A DNA stretch of 64,000 nucleotides, taken from contig NC_135184.1 of the NCBI RefSeq assembly GCF_041146795.1, positions 9,042,967 through 9,106,966 on the forward strand, read 5' to 3'. The stretch is from Maylandia zebra. Taxonomy: Eukaryota; Chordata; Actinopteri; Cichliformes; Cichlidae. Positions within the stretch are counted from its first letter, which is position 1; each line of letters opens with the position of its first letter. The notes under the pieces were generated by a model. The model saw only the letters and a list, made by a program, of their open reading frames with translations, searched no databases and was not told the origin of the DNA. A program made the translations under genes and the position numbers. Below, piece after piece: positions 1-10,920 of this stretch.

Positions 1-110
1 TAGAATAGAATTCAACTTTATTGTCATTGCACATGCACAGGTACAGGGCAACGAAATGCAGTTTGCATCCATCCAGAAGTGCTTTAGTGATATAGATATA
101 TTACAATATA
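1..110 (-). repeat. LINE/SINE 3' tail fragment
   Basis: The first ~60 bases read AACTTTATTGTCATTGCACA and then a tract on gcaacgaaatgcagtttgc. This is a 3'-end motif that recurs in teleost retroposons, here in reverse orientation. No coding part is visible. Family assignment is from memory of the motif, so it is tentative. Confidence 0.5.
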
Positions 111-377
111 TATTAGCAATAATATAGATATGTAAGTATATTACAGAAATGGGTCTATTATGGTATGTTATAATGTACACGGTATGAAGTATGTTGTGAA
201 TATTCTATAACTATAAGTATGTACAGGCTGTAGTGAGTACAAGTTATGTGCAGGATGTGGACAGGATATAAATATGAAAAACAAATTAATTCAAATTAAG
301 AGAAATATTCAGCTACCTTTAAGCTATACCACAGTATCAATAACTGTGGTCTATCTTTAGACACAATTATTTTGTCT

Positions 378-659
378 ATTTTGACCCCAACCCACGGGCC
401 ACGGACCGGTACCGCTCCCTCAGTTGTTTCATGCTGGGCCGCTAGAAATGAGGCTTGAGTGTGAAATTTTTGGTTTTGGGGGGGGTTATAGTTTTTTATC
501 TATCTATCATTTATATTGTTAAGTTTCCCTGGGCCTTTTCCTGTGTGTTATGAATAAATCTATTTTTTAGTATCATACTGGTTTTATTTTATTGTATTTA
601 TCCACAACACCTTAAAGGTGTAAACCGGTCCGTAGCACGAAAAAGGTTGTGGACCACTG
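378..659. mobile_element. non-autonomous hAT-like remnant
   Basis: The right end carries CAGTGGTCCACAACCTTTTT on the minus strand. The left part has gggccacggaccggtaccgc, the palindromic ccggtacc block seen in many short hAT elements that start CAGTGGT. The left terminal repeat is degenerate (ttttgaccccaaccc) and no transposase frame remains. The class call rests on terminal motifs only. Confidence 0.55.
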
Positions 660-779
660 CTCTAAAGTGTCCTACATATGACTGAACAAACACACATTCT
701 CATTATAATGTTTCTCTCTTGGTCAGAGTAAAATGAAAATCCACATTGTACACACAATAAACACTGTTAATCATTATAA

Positions 780-996
780 ATACAGTTATTGGTTTTCTTC
801 AGTTTTCTTCTGGGTGTTTGTTGTTGGACTGTAGAATTGGACTTTGCAGCTCTGTCACCAGGACCATACACCGTCTCTGGCTGGGGGATGTTTTCAGTCT
901 TAGTGGAAAATTTACCAAAGCATAAGTAGATGTTGGAGAATGACATAAGTCATGTCCTGAGGGAGTCTGATTTTGAGTCTGGACTGGAATGATGTC
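780..996 (-). pseudogene. decayed cytoplasmic-tail exon of SLAM-like gene A
   Basis: This block aligns along its length with the last coding exon of gene B (15739-15960). Three changes spoil it. The splice acceptor AG is AA (G>A at 997), and the next AG is one base off frame. A 16-base deletion after the codons for TYALV shifts the reading frame. The second tyrosine motif, TVYAQV in gene B, reads TVYGPG here, so the hydrophobic +3 residue is lost. The first motif (STYALV) is still legible. Because gene A already stops in its transmembrane exon (1813-1815), this exon would be untranslated 3' sequence even if spliced. Family knowledge: SxYxxV and TxYxxV are ITIM and ITSM motifs that bind SH2 proteins. 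Confidence 0.75.
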
Positions 997-999
997 TTG

Positions 1000-1808
1000 C
1001 AAATAAATCAAAAGTGCTTTGTTAGGGACATGTAATAGTCATGATAATTTATCTTACATGCAAGAAAATATCACAAACAGTGATGTCTAAATCTGACAAG
1101 AAGAAGCAATATATATAGTTAAGAGAAGCCTTTATTAGTCTCACATGTGGGACATTTTTGGTCATGGCAGAAAGTACAAGTTTAAGAGCAGTAAAAATTA
1201 AGAAAAGAACAGCAGCCATACTATTGTAATGACCACACTGTAACCTCTGCATATTTACAGAATATACACTACATATCAGTTTAACACTGACATTTATCAT
1301 CTTATATAATATTTGAGTAGTTTGAGGTATATTTATGATATATTTACGGACAACATGCATCTTTAGGTAGATAATAGACCTTTTTCTCCTCTGTCATTCT
1401 TCCTTGTGGTCTTTAACTTTTTGTTTTTGTTTTGTTTTCTAAAAAGGGGGGAAGGGAAAACAACAAAATTAATTAATGAATTTCCTTCTGAACACTTCTC
1501 CATCTTTGTTTTATAATTTTGATGGCTTTATTGTTATTTGTTTTTACTTGATATTGTTATTAATTTTTAATTGACTTCTTAAATCTCTCACTTCGGAGTG
1601 AATGAACACAGTTATAAACACACACACAGAGCATACACAAAATTAGCTCATACCTGCTGTACTAAAGTATATCTTAATCTGGGCTTCCCATGGCATTACC
1701 TAATCATAAGAGGAATGTGTATTTGTATAAAGTGTATGCTTAAACGGAAAATATAATTTTTGTGTACTTTATGTATCACCAATTCACTAAAAAAAACATT
1801 GGAACTTA
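1000..1808 (-). other. 3' intron of gene A; middle tail exon missing
   Basis: Most of 1200-1800 aligns with 16885-17570 in gene B. In gene B the small tail exon (16393-16442) lies in the stretch between the last exon and this alignable part. In gene A that stretch is replaced by about 90 unrelated bases (1115-1200, with a tttattagtctcacatgtg retroposon-like piece), so the exon is deleted. Nothing else is seen in the interval. Confidence 0.6.
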
Positions 1809-1812
1809 CATT

Positions 1813-4780
1813 TCATGATGACACAAAGGTTATGAAGAGAGTCAGCAAGAAGAGAACAGAAGTCGAAGTTGCATTTATGGTGGCTCCACTGGGAGCTGTA
1901 ATGAAATTAAATTGTTATGTCACAGAAATTTTGGTTAAATACTTGGATTTATTTGCAAAGAAAAAAAAATATAATAGCAGTAAATCTTTTACTGATCACT
2001 ACAATATTACATTACACACCCCTGGCTGTGGCAGTTTGCTTAAACAAGTTCTTTAAGAAGGCAATACAGATTTTGTTGACAACCATTCACAGTGAGTGGT
2101 CAGTTCACACCTACATTCAATTATCAGTTGAGTTAACCCCACAAACTACGTCTTTGGAGAAGTAGTTCGACATGGGGACAACATGCAAACACCACACAGC
2201 AAGTCCTTTAAAAATCTGGTTATTTCAGTTTTTCATTCATTATTATGAACTTTATTCTCACCTGTCTTTGTTTCACAGTAAGATTTGAGCACCTTCATGG
2301 TTTGATTCCAGCTCACTTGGTTGCTGTGATTACAGAAAATGGTGTCTTGCTCCAGGTAAACAATCAGAGAGGAAAATTCTTTTGTGGCCTTCAAATCCTT
2401 TTCTTCTGCATGAGCGCAGTTTTTACCATCACATCTAAAACTACTGCTGACGTTAAAGTCCACTGTGCTGCAGGTCACAGTCAGGTCACAGGAGTCTGAG
2501 CTGTTGGACACAGGGTCCACTGTCAGGTCAGCAGGAGTAACTGGATCTGCGGAACAACAGGTGTGAAAGTATTAAAAACAGGCCTATGATGTATGAACAT
2601 TTCAAAATAATGAAAAGAGAAACCTACCTTGAACTATGACCTTGTATTCAGCTACGCTTTGCTCTCGTTCTTCGACCACAACTGCAGTATAATCTCCACT
2701 GTCACTGTCTTGAACATTTTTTAATTTCAAAGAGTAATTTTGTCCAAACACCTCAGCCTTTCCTGTATATTTGTTATACACGACTGGATTTTTATTAAAA
2801 CCACATTTAGCTATATTGTTATTGGAATTAAATTTCCAGAGCAAATCTGTCTGTTCGTCAAGTGTAATAGATTCCTTTATATCCAAGCGTAAGTCCTTTC
2901 CATGCAGCACAAACACATTTTGGAGACCTAAAAGAAAACAATTAAAAAATAGAATTAAAAAACTTAACAACAATAATAACAACACTAATATCAGAACCGT
3001 GTGCATGAAGCTATATATTGTAAAATTTACTAAAATGACAGAAGGTTATGTCAACTTAAGATCACAAAAAATTTATGTGGAAGAGTATTTAATTCTCCTG
3101 TCCAAAAAACATGTCAGTGCTGACTGGGAGGCAGGCAGAGTCAGACCCAAATGCGGGAGTTGGAAACAAGGGAGGTAAACTAAAAGGCAGTTTTATTGCT
3201 AAACTTAAACATAATACAGAATAATGCAGGCTGAAAAACAAGGAAAACATAAGTGTGTTGATGCATGCTCAATCATCCAGGTAAGGAAATCCCAAAAAGT
3301 TCATTCTGATCATCTGGATGCAGCGTTTTTACTGATCCAAGACTGAAGAAGTCACTTGGATGAGTGACAAAATGTTGCTGAAAACGTTATATCCAGATGA
3401 ACAGAATCAAACTTTTGGGTAAATCTATGAGTCTTCAGGGACGACAGACTGCAAGGAAGGACACAGCAAAGGACAAACGGAGACAGAGACGATACATAAC
3501 AGAAGGGAATTAACATCATCAATGAACCAAGGACTAGAAGCAAAGATAGCAAACAGAAGAACCAAGAAACAATATCATAATCATTATACAAGGCTCAAAC
3601 ATAGATCACACAGTTACAAGGATCCTGGTGTAGAAAGTAATATTAAATAAATAACAACAGCTCATCAAGCTTAAACGTGCTGCTGCTCCAAATGCTTAAC
3701 CAGACCGCTGACAGGTCTCGCACAGCTGCTCTATCACGTGACGCATACTGCTCCGACTGCTAAGGTCATGAGCTGGGTTATGCAATGTGCAAGTTTTGTG
3801 AGGTGCTTTTGTGATATTTAATAGATCGGATTTCATTTTCCATCCAGTAATTTAGGTCAGTATCGGACCGATACCGATACTGTATATCGGCTCGGTCCAT
3901 CCCTAATGTAGGCAATGCAATAGATACATTGCTGAAGCCAAACTCTTTTTTTAATACTGTAAAATGTCCTGAAAAAACTATCTGAAGTACATTAACTGTG
4001 TTTTTCAAAGGGTCCATGAAAATACTGGGTAGTTTAGCACAAAGGTGAAAAGTCTATAACAGTTTACAGTAATACACTATGTTTAACTGGTGGAACAGAA
4101 GCTGAGGTGTTCGTAGTCATTATCAGGCTACTTCATGAGTAGCAGAGGTTAATTTAACTTTAAGCGGATGGTGCCGGTTAAGGGCACACTAAATTCCACC
4201 TTGATGTTAAACTGTTATACTGCTTGGGAGTTTAATATCCACGAAGAACAGTAAATTATGAAGCAGCAGCACACCTCAGCTGACCACACCCCATACACGA
4301 GCTTTATTTACGCTTATTTCAGAAATAAATTTATTGCTACGTGATTCTTTTCGCCACTCTGAACAACTACACTTGAGCATTAGGTTAGCTGCCAAATCCC
4401 ACTAAAACCCCTGACTATACAGATTATCTTGCAAATCTGCAACAGTTATTTTTTCATTCCCTTTCTTTGTTTTTGTTTTGTTTTTTCTGCTTGTGTTTTA
4501 AAAACAGATCTTCAAACTGAGTAAAACAATTATAATTTAGGATGAAATAAAGTTTCTATTCCTACACATATTACAGCTTTAATAACGCTCCACTTTTATT
4601 CGTTTATTTATTTATTTATTTATCTGTAGTATGTCTTACGTGTAGTCACCTAGATTTCAAAATAAATATACAGCTCCAAAAACGTATTAGCATAACTTAT
4701 TAGTATACAAATTCATCCTTACCTTGTATTTTACATGAACACAGCAATAAAACAGCTCCAAAAAACATTATGCGATCCAT
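1813..4780 (-). CDS. SLAM/CD2-family receptor-like gene A, tail-less product
   Basis: Four coding exons read on the minus strand: 4723-4780 (signal peptide), 2628-2927 (Ig V), 2262-2546 (Ig C2) and 1810-1895 (membrane segment), all joined in phase 1 with GT-AG sites. The product is 241 residues. Residues 1-20 are a signal peptide (MDRIMFFGAVLLLCSC...). Residues 20-119 form a V domain that lacks the usual disulfide, as in CD2-family first domains, and contains DSGDY. Residues 120-214 form a cysteine-rich C2 domain with several N-glycosylation sites (NSS, NVS, NHS, NQT). Residues 228-239 are hydrophobic (VLFLLTLFITFV), followed by SS and TGA at 1813-1815. Compared with gene B the membrane exon has one extra codon and one base deleted near 1831; the deletion causes the stop. 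A small-residue patch (SGA, 217-219) before a terminal hydrophobic stretch would suit GPI anchoring, as in mammalian CD48, but a plain tail-less membrane form is equally possible. An alternative first exon lies at 9021-9078. Family call is strong; function is inferred. Confidence 0.8.
3117..3600. repeat. intronic repeat shared by genes A and B
   Basis: This block (ggcaggcagagtcagaccca ... acaaggctcaaacatagatc) recurs at 18852-19740 at the same place relative to the V exon of gene B. It was therefore present before the gene duplication. It resembles dispersed fish repeats with 'caggcagttttattgc' but I cannot assign a class. The B copy has extra insertions. Confidence 0.6.
3601..4722. other. 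intron 1b of gene A
   Basis: Unique AT-rich intron sequence between the V exon and the 4723 signal exon, including a (TTTA)n run near 4602-4624. No counterpart is seen in gene B after 19740. Nothing else recognised. Confidence 0.5.
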
Positions 4781-4900
4781 TTTGAAATGACTTCAGTCTG
4801 GAAAAATGAGCCACTCCCTGTAAAACAGGATGAGGAATTACTGAAACTTAGTCCTTGTTCATCCTCATATCATTCCCCCGCTTTCTTCCGTGGGACGGTC

Positions 4901-6390
4901 TTTTTTTTTTCTTTTTTTTTTTAAACTTTATTTAACAAACAATGAGTATATAACATACGAACACATGAAGTATACAAAACAACAGAACATGAACACAAAA
5001 AGCCAGGGGTAAAAGAAAAAGGTGATCCCCACAGAAAGTACAATTAGTATTTATGTCCCTTTTAAATTTTACCATGTAGTGACTGGCTGGATAACATTTA
5101 TGTAGAATTTTAAAAGAGACTTCTTTCACCTTATTTACAATTAAATATTTATGGGGGACCATCCAGACTGTCTTCCACTTGATATCTGGAACATATCGGT
5201 TCCAATAAGATATTATATACGGGAGAGAGACGATATCTTCTTGGAATAAACTACGTATTCTCTTATTGCTGTTACCAAGTTCCTGTGAAAAGCAGATTTT
5301 TCCTATTGGTGACTCAGCTGGATCAGGGAGAGTGACTGAGGTAGATATTGAGCTGTCAGTGTTTTTATATAACATTAAAGTCCCTGAGGGTATGGCACCA
5401 AGCACCATTGAGAATTCCTGAACACTGATTGGAAAATTATATAGTGCAATAAAGTCGTTGTAAGTAAGTAGTTGTCCCTTTTTATTAACCAGCTGAGCCA
5501 CCAATAGGATCCCATTTTGGACCCAAGTTTCCAGGAAAAGTGATTTATTTTTCTATAAAATATCTCTGTTGTTCCAGATGAGGTATTTGTGAGGTGAGAA
5601 GTTGTGTTTATAAATGAGGGTCCACGCTAAGAGGACCTGCTTATGGAATGATGAAAGCTTTACAGGGAGTTTCTCAACATTGTAATTACAATTTAAAATA
5701 AAAATTAAAGCCACCAAAACGAGAGAAAATATAATATGGTATAAAGTTCCAGATAGAGGTAGGGTTTTTAAGAAAATGTTTAGCCCAATTAATTTTGAAA
5801 GTGTTATTTAAAGTAGAAAAGTCTAAGACGTTAAGCCCACCTGATTCGTACTTATTCATCACAACAGTTTTTCGAATATAATGCGTACGGTTTTTCCATA
5901 TAAAATTAAAGAGCATACGGTCAATATCTTTACTAATTTTCTTATCCAGATGTAAGGAGAGGGCAGCATATGTTAATCGGGATATCCCTTCAGCTTTAGT
6001 AAGTAACACTCGACCTTTCAAAGACAAGTCCCTTTGCAGCCACTGGTTGAACTTTTTTAGGGTTTTCTGTATAATTGGAGTGAAGTTTGAAGAGCATCTT
6101 GATTGTTGGTCTTTGGACATTAACAGTCCCAAGTATGTGACTTCTTGTTTAACAGAGATATTACAGATAGTATTTGCAGGGCAGTCTTTAATTGCTAGTA
6201 ACTCACACTTTTTTAGATTTAGGCATAAACCAGAGGCCTCAGAGAAATCCCTAATCACAGTAAGAGCTGGAGGGATTTGGTTTGCATTCTTCAAGAAGAG
6301 TGTGGTGTCATCGGCTAACTGGCTGATGACGAGCTCCTTATCAGCTATGGTGATTCCTTGTACTGATCAAAGTATAGCCGTAATTTAAGG
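4901..6390 (-). mobile_element. 5'-truncated L1-type LINE, ORF2 C-terminal part
   Basis: On the minus strand the element runs from about 6390 to a poly(A) tail (seen as poly-T at 4901-4922). Near 6320-6340 the peptide LADDTTLFLKNA is the reverse-transcriptase catalytic box (normally YADD). It is followed by typical post-RT sequence: GLCLNLKKCELLA, TYLGLLMS, LKGRVLLTKAEGISRLTYAALSL, FNFIWKNRTHYIRK, GGLNVLDF, and a C-terminal CTFCGD piece. The frame is interrupted around 5505-5690, and everything 5' of the catalytic box is missing, as expected of dead-on-arrival LINE insertions. It sits about 120 bases upstream of exon 1b of gene A and may have displaced its original promoter. Confidence 0.85.
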
Positions 6391-6397
6391 AGCTCTA

Positions 6398-6656
6398 GGG
6401 GTGACTGTGGCTACAGGTCACATACTAAAGATTGGTGGCTCGCTCCTGTCTGCACCAGTCTGCGTGCCAAAAATTATTGGGTAAGATACTAACCCCCCCA
6501 TTTCTCTCCGATGAGTCTGTGTGAATGTTACAGATGCACTTACATAGAAAGGCATAGAAAAAAATGCTAGTATGAACGGGTGAATGAGGCAAATTGTACA
6601 AAGTGCTTTGAGTTCTCAGAGTAGAAAAGAGCTGTATGAGAACCAGTCCATTTAAC
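6398..6656 (+). mobile_element. tRNA-derived SINE, diverged copy
   Basis: It starts ggggtgactgtggc, continues with ccagtctgcgtgccaa and ends gctttgagttctcagagtag ... agtccatttaac. It is the same family as 8211-8467 but with a badly eroded promoter (A box) region. It directly abuts the LINE at 6390. Confidence 0.75.
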
Positions 6657-6892
6657 ATGTGTAAGATTCAGTACATTTAGGTAACAACCAGCATTCTGGC
6701 ATAAGCAGCACAAATTACTGACCAAAGATTAAGCAGACCTGATGAGGATGCATGAAGGAGAGACTGAAGGAGAATCAATACATTTTTAAATGAAGGGTAA
6801 AGTCTTCTGATATAAACTGCTGGGGACTTGGCATGAGGTTCTAAGGACTGAGACTCAGTATTTATAGTTATCCTTGTTATTCTGTCACCATG

Positions 6893-7514
6893 TGTCATGG
6901 TCCTGGGCCATGTGGGCCCAGTATTCTTAGTTTCTTGTATTTTTGTATTTCGTTCCTTATTTAGGCCATGTTTCCTGAGTTGTCCTGTTGTGTTGTTCCC
7001 TAAGTGTTTTCCCTTCGTGACTCTTACCCCCTGTGTGCCCCTCTGTGTATTTATGAGCCCTCGTCTCTCTTTGTGTTTATTCCATGTTTCCCCTGCCCGT
7101 TATGTCTATGTTCTTCCTGTGCTCTCTCTCTCCCCTCCTGTCTGAACCCCCGTGTACTTCCTGTTTTACTTTGTGACTCTCGCGCCTGTATACGTCATGT
7201 TATGTTCACCCCGCCCTGTCTCGTTATGATTATCAGTGTCACCTGTGTTCCCCATGTGCTCCCACTTCCCTCGTTAACCCTCTGTGTATTTATGTCTGCG
7301 TCTCCCTCAGTTCCGTGTCGCGTTCTCCCTCATGCTGTGTGGATCTCCCTGTGTCTCTCTGCGAGTGCTTAGTTTGTTGTTCCCAGTTTAGTTTTGTATT
7401 TCCTGCGATCTGCCTCTCCAGCATTAAAGCTGTGATTTTTGAGTTCATCCCCTGAGTCTGTGAGTTTTGCATTTTTGGGTCCTCATCCTGCCTGCCACAC
7501 AGCGATCCATGACA
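6893..7514 (+). mobile_element. solo LTR
   Basis: The 622-base block begins TGTCATGG and ends CCATGACA, i.e. TG...CA with short inverted ends. It is flanked by a perfect 5-base target duplication, CCATG (6888-6892 and 7515-7519). The interior is C/T-rich and has an ATTAAA at about 7423 that could be its polyadenylation signal in plus orientation. No internal retroelement genes adjoin it. It is absent from the matching position of unit B, so it entered after the gene duplication. Confidence 0.7.
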
Positions 7515-7965
7515 CCATGTTTATGGTTCTGGTTTTATTTTGCCAGGCCCTTGTCCTGTGTGTGTAACAAACCCCTCAGATTTCCTCATTTCCATTTTGT
7601 GATCTCCCTCATACCTGTGTCCTCTGTGTGTTCTATTTCCCAGTTATTGTCAGTTTTTGGGGGACTATTATGACAGAGCTACATGGCAGTACTCACTTTA
7701 TAGTGAGTTCTGATGAATTCTGCTCTGTTCCAATCAAAATCACAGTATTACTGAGGAGCAGAAATAAATGGAGCTCAAATCTAAACATTCGTAATGAGGA
7801 ATGAGTGAAGAGTTTTAGAATAGATGTTTTGGCACAGCGCTCACAGCTTTGATCCCTGAAAATTGTTCAGAATTTTAGTGTACTGCTCTCTATTTATGAA
7901 TTCTCCTACCTGCCTTTCCTTAGTTTCCTTGGTCAAGAAAAGGAGATGGGAAGGAGCTGAAAAAC

Positions 7966-8210
7966 TTTTCATGTACTTGTTACTTCTGTGATGGACTATT
8001 GCAATTCTTTATCACTTTCTTCTAAAAGCTCCTTGAGAAGCCTTCAATTACTACAAAACATTGCACCAACACAAACTAAAAGGAGAAGTTATATTTTTTC
8101 TATATTAGTGTCTCTTCTTTGCCTTCCTCTTAAATCACAAATTTAGTTTAAAATCCTTCTTCTCACACATGAAAAAGCTAAATGATCAGGTCTCATCACA
8201 TCTTAAAAAT
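7966..8210 (+). mobile_element. L2/CR1-like LINE fragment
   Basis: The plus-strand reading has the pattern VMDYCNSL..SSKSSLRSLQLLQN ... FKILLLTHEKAK, typical of the C-terminal end of L2/Rex-type LINE proteins (consensus DYCNSLL ... LQLIQNAAAR ... FKILLLTYKAL). It contains stops and is 5' truncated. It joins directly to the SINE at 8211. Confidence 0.7.
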
Positions 8211-8467
8211 GGGGTGGCTGTGGCTCAGGTGGTAGAGCAAATCAGCTACTGAGTGGAAGGTTTGTGGTTTGATTCTTGGTTTCCCCAGTCTGCATGCCAA
8301 GTATCCTTGGGCCCTCCAATGTGTTCATTTGTGTGTGAATGTTGGTTAGATTGCATTTAAGTATAGAAGGAAGTGCTTGTATGAATGAGTGAATGAGGCA
8401 TGTTGTATACAGCGCTTTGAGTACTCTGGGAGAGTAGAAAAGCGTATATGAGGATCAGTCCATTTAC
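8211..8467 (+). mobile_element. tRNA-derived SINE
   Basis: The head reads ggggtggctgtggctcaggt and ggtagagc, matching a pol III A box. The B-box-like ggtttgattcttgg lies about 50 bases on. The tail has the family signature cagcgctttgagtactctgg and ends agtccatttac. The head looks like a tRNA gene but has no cloverleaf 3' half, so it is a SINE and not a tRNA. Confidence 0.85.
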
Positions 8468-9020
8468 TATTTAAAAATCTAATACTACAATATTATCTCA
8501 ATAAACAACTTCATTCACAAACCATGACTAAGTTATGCTACTACTACTGACTGAAATTACTGGGGGTCTACCCAAAATGCAATAAGCCTTTCTTCATCCA
8601 CCTTTTACTCCAAATGTGTGTATACTGCATGTCATTAGTATTTGCTTTTTCTCTCCCATAGTTTGTCTTTGGATTCTCTACACTTTAGTTGATCTTTTTT
8701 CTTGCTTCTTTTCCCCCTTTACTCAAAATCTGTCAGATAACCTCCCTGGGTTTGGCTCAGCTGGAGGTCTTGTTGTATTTGAAGTATTTTTGAGGGATAA
8801 CTTTCACTATGACTTTGGATCACTGGCTACGATTGTAGCAGATATTCACACTACTAACTGAACATCTCAATGTAAACTACATTTAACTGCATAATATTGA
8901 ATTTTATCAGCATCATGACTAAAAATACCAGCATCACTGAAAACATACCATTTTGTATTACCAAAATATTTTTAAAAGCAACAAAACAGTAGTTGTAAAA
9001 ACAACAGAGCGAGTTCTTAC

Positions 9021-9078
9021 CTTGTACTTCTATTATGTAGAGCAAAGAAAAAGCAAAAAGGACTACACAACAAGACAT
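9021..9078 (-). CDS. alternative signal-peptide exon (1a) of the SLAM-like cluster
   Basis: The minus strand reads ATG at 9078 and 19 codons (MSCCVVLFAFSLLYIIEVQ) plus one base, then the donor CAAG|GTAAGAA. Length (58 bases) and phase (1) are identical to exons 4723-4780 and 25859-25916. By position in the duplicated unit this exon, not 4723, corresponds to the first exon of gene B. Gene A may therefore use either exon, each with its own promoter. The hydrophobic core VVLFAFSLLYII makes a convincing signal peptide. Use in real transcripts is unknown. Confidence 0.7.
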
Positions 9079-10512
9079 TCTCCCAACTGAGCAGTTGAAG
9101 AAGGAAGTAGAGTAACATTTTGACAAACCACACCTCTGGGACTAGTAAAACTTTTCTTTTCTGCATTGGTTAAATGAACAGTTGTTACTTTTTATTAAAA
9201 ATGTTTCACAGAGAAATAAATTAAATAGATTTTAAAGAGGCTTGTTAGCCATATTTTTTCAAGATGAGTAAGGTTATGAGTATTTTAAGCAATACAAATG
9301 TATCTTTGACATGTGTCAGTGTCAGAAATGGCATCAAAGAGAAACAAAGACATCAAACTAGATCCCACCCGTTTATGACTGGACCAAAGACAAATGATCA
9401 TGTTAGCAAAGCTGCGTTTTGTAGATTTGTTACAAATGTACAGGCATGCTGATAATGTAGTGTTAGAGTTTCAGTAGATGCAGCTGAGGTTAACATAGTA
9501 TCAGTAAGACTTAAACCTCAATTGCAGTTTCATTTTAAGTCTTACAGTCTAAACAAACAATTCCACATGAGCATAGCTGACTAAGACCTATACACAATCA
9601 TTTTAGTTATGTACATCAGACACCAGCAATGCTTTTTTTGCTGTATGTATGTGGATTAATCAACTGATTAAAATAAGAGCATATCTGTCACAGCTAAACA
9701 CATAACTGGCACACTCACAACAGGCTCAGAGACAAAAATGTTTACAGAAAGCAGGAAAGTGCAAAAGCAGACGAGAATTCCTTATGAGCAGCAGAAAGTT
9801 CACATAATGTGAGAGTTTTCCTAGAAGAGCGAGTTCTTCCAGAGATCGTTTTCAGGGTGGATGACGAAAAGCAAAGATAAGAATAAATCACTGAGATGGT
9901 CTTTAAAGATACTTTACACTCATAATGTAATTCCAAAACAATTATTTTTCATCTTATTCAGATCCATTAAATTCATGGATCACTTCATTTGTAACTATTA
10001 ATATTCCACATTCTCACATCCCAGCACTTACCTGCATTGTACCCTACTGTTCCACTTTTTTGTCTGTGATTTCTGCAAGTGTTCAAGGAATAGTAGGCTA
10101 CCGTTTTTTTACATAAAGAAGAGTTCCTTTAATGTTTGTGCATATCTGGACACATTAATATTATTTAAGCTACAGAGACATACAAAAAAAATTACAGTTT
10201 GATTTGTTAAAAATTAATCATCTGTTTTTAAAACTAACAATTCAATGATTTTCAGTGTTTGAGTGCTTTTAGTAGACTCAAAATTTAACACACATTCATC
10301 TTAACTTTTCAAGGTACAAATTTACTTCACATACATAAAGTGCTATGTTCTGAAGCAGCAACAGCAATCACCCATGACAGAAAACATGAAATACAAACAC
10401 CATTACCAACATACAGGTCACAAAAAACGATTCAGGTTTGTCTACTTTTCAGTTGTAGTGCTACTAATTGAACTATTACAGTACATGTTTGGGTTTTTAC
10501 CAGGAAATGAAC

Positions 10513-10578
10513 CAGTCATGATTCTCTCAACTGAGCAATGAAGAAGGTAGCATAATGTTTTGTCAAACCACACTTATT
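10513..10578 (-). pseudogene. promoter/start-codon fragment of a third SLAM-like copy
   Basis: The stretch cagtcatgattctctcaact and the next ~45 bases (gaagaaggtagcataatgtt, tgtcaaaccacact) match the region around and upstream of the gene B start codon (25911-25980), and more weakly 9076-9140. The coding side is cut off: immediately left of the ATG the sequence jumps to the distal upstream block of unit A. Only the first codon and the 5' flank survive, marking a recombination joint. Confidence 0.65.
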
Positions 10579-10639
10579 GGTCCTTTCAAGCTTCTCATTT
10601 CGGTTCCGTATTGGTTCTGTTTTTTTAACCTCTTTGGTT

Positions 10640-10920
10640 CATTTTTTGTTTTGTTTGTTTTTTTTCTTTTTGCATGGTGAGCAGATCAAAAAAAGGAAAG
10701 AAGAGGGGGGCAAAGAGATAACGTAGAAAGAGTACAGACTTGCTGATTGTGTGACATTACTTCAGTGTCACAGACAGAGGGCAGTAGGTTGTACATCTGT
10801 ATGTACTGTATGTATAAGCTGAAGCTGCAAGAGGTGTTGAAACATAGACCTATGAAAAAGGAAACGGGTGAACACAGCTACTTAAATAAGTGTCCACTCA
10901 TTTAAAGCAGTAAAATTAAG
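10640..10920. other. unassigned spacer
   Basis: T-rich and then A/G-rich simple sequence followed by unique sequence. No gene or recognisable repeat is seen. Confidence 0.3.

Larger units (their letters stand above)
6660..10510 (-). repeat. upstream part of duplicated unit A
   Basis: Blocks here align with 24790-27440 in the same order and orientation: 6667-6870 with 24790-25000, 8860-9130 with 25670-25985, 9180-9960 with 26030-26880, and 10020-10500 with 26890-27440. The A copy is longer because a solo LTR (6893-7514) and a LINE/SINE pair (7966-8467) were inserted later. This is the promoter-side half of the segmental duplication that produced genes A and B. Confidence 0.8.

Noticed and set aside
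1813-4780. Calling gene A a plain pseudogene
   Set aside because: The signal, V and C2 exons are open with good splice sites and the stop falls after a hydrophobic C-terminus, so a functional tail-less product is possible. Only the tail exon was labelled pseudogene.
8211-8290. A tRNA gene
   Set aside because: A- and B-box-like motifs are present but no cloverleaf closes, and a SINE body follows. The same applies at 60848.
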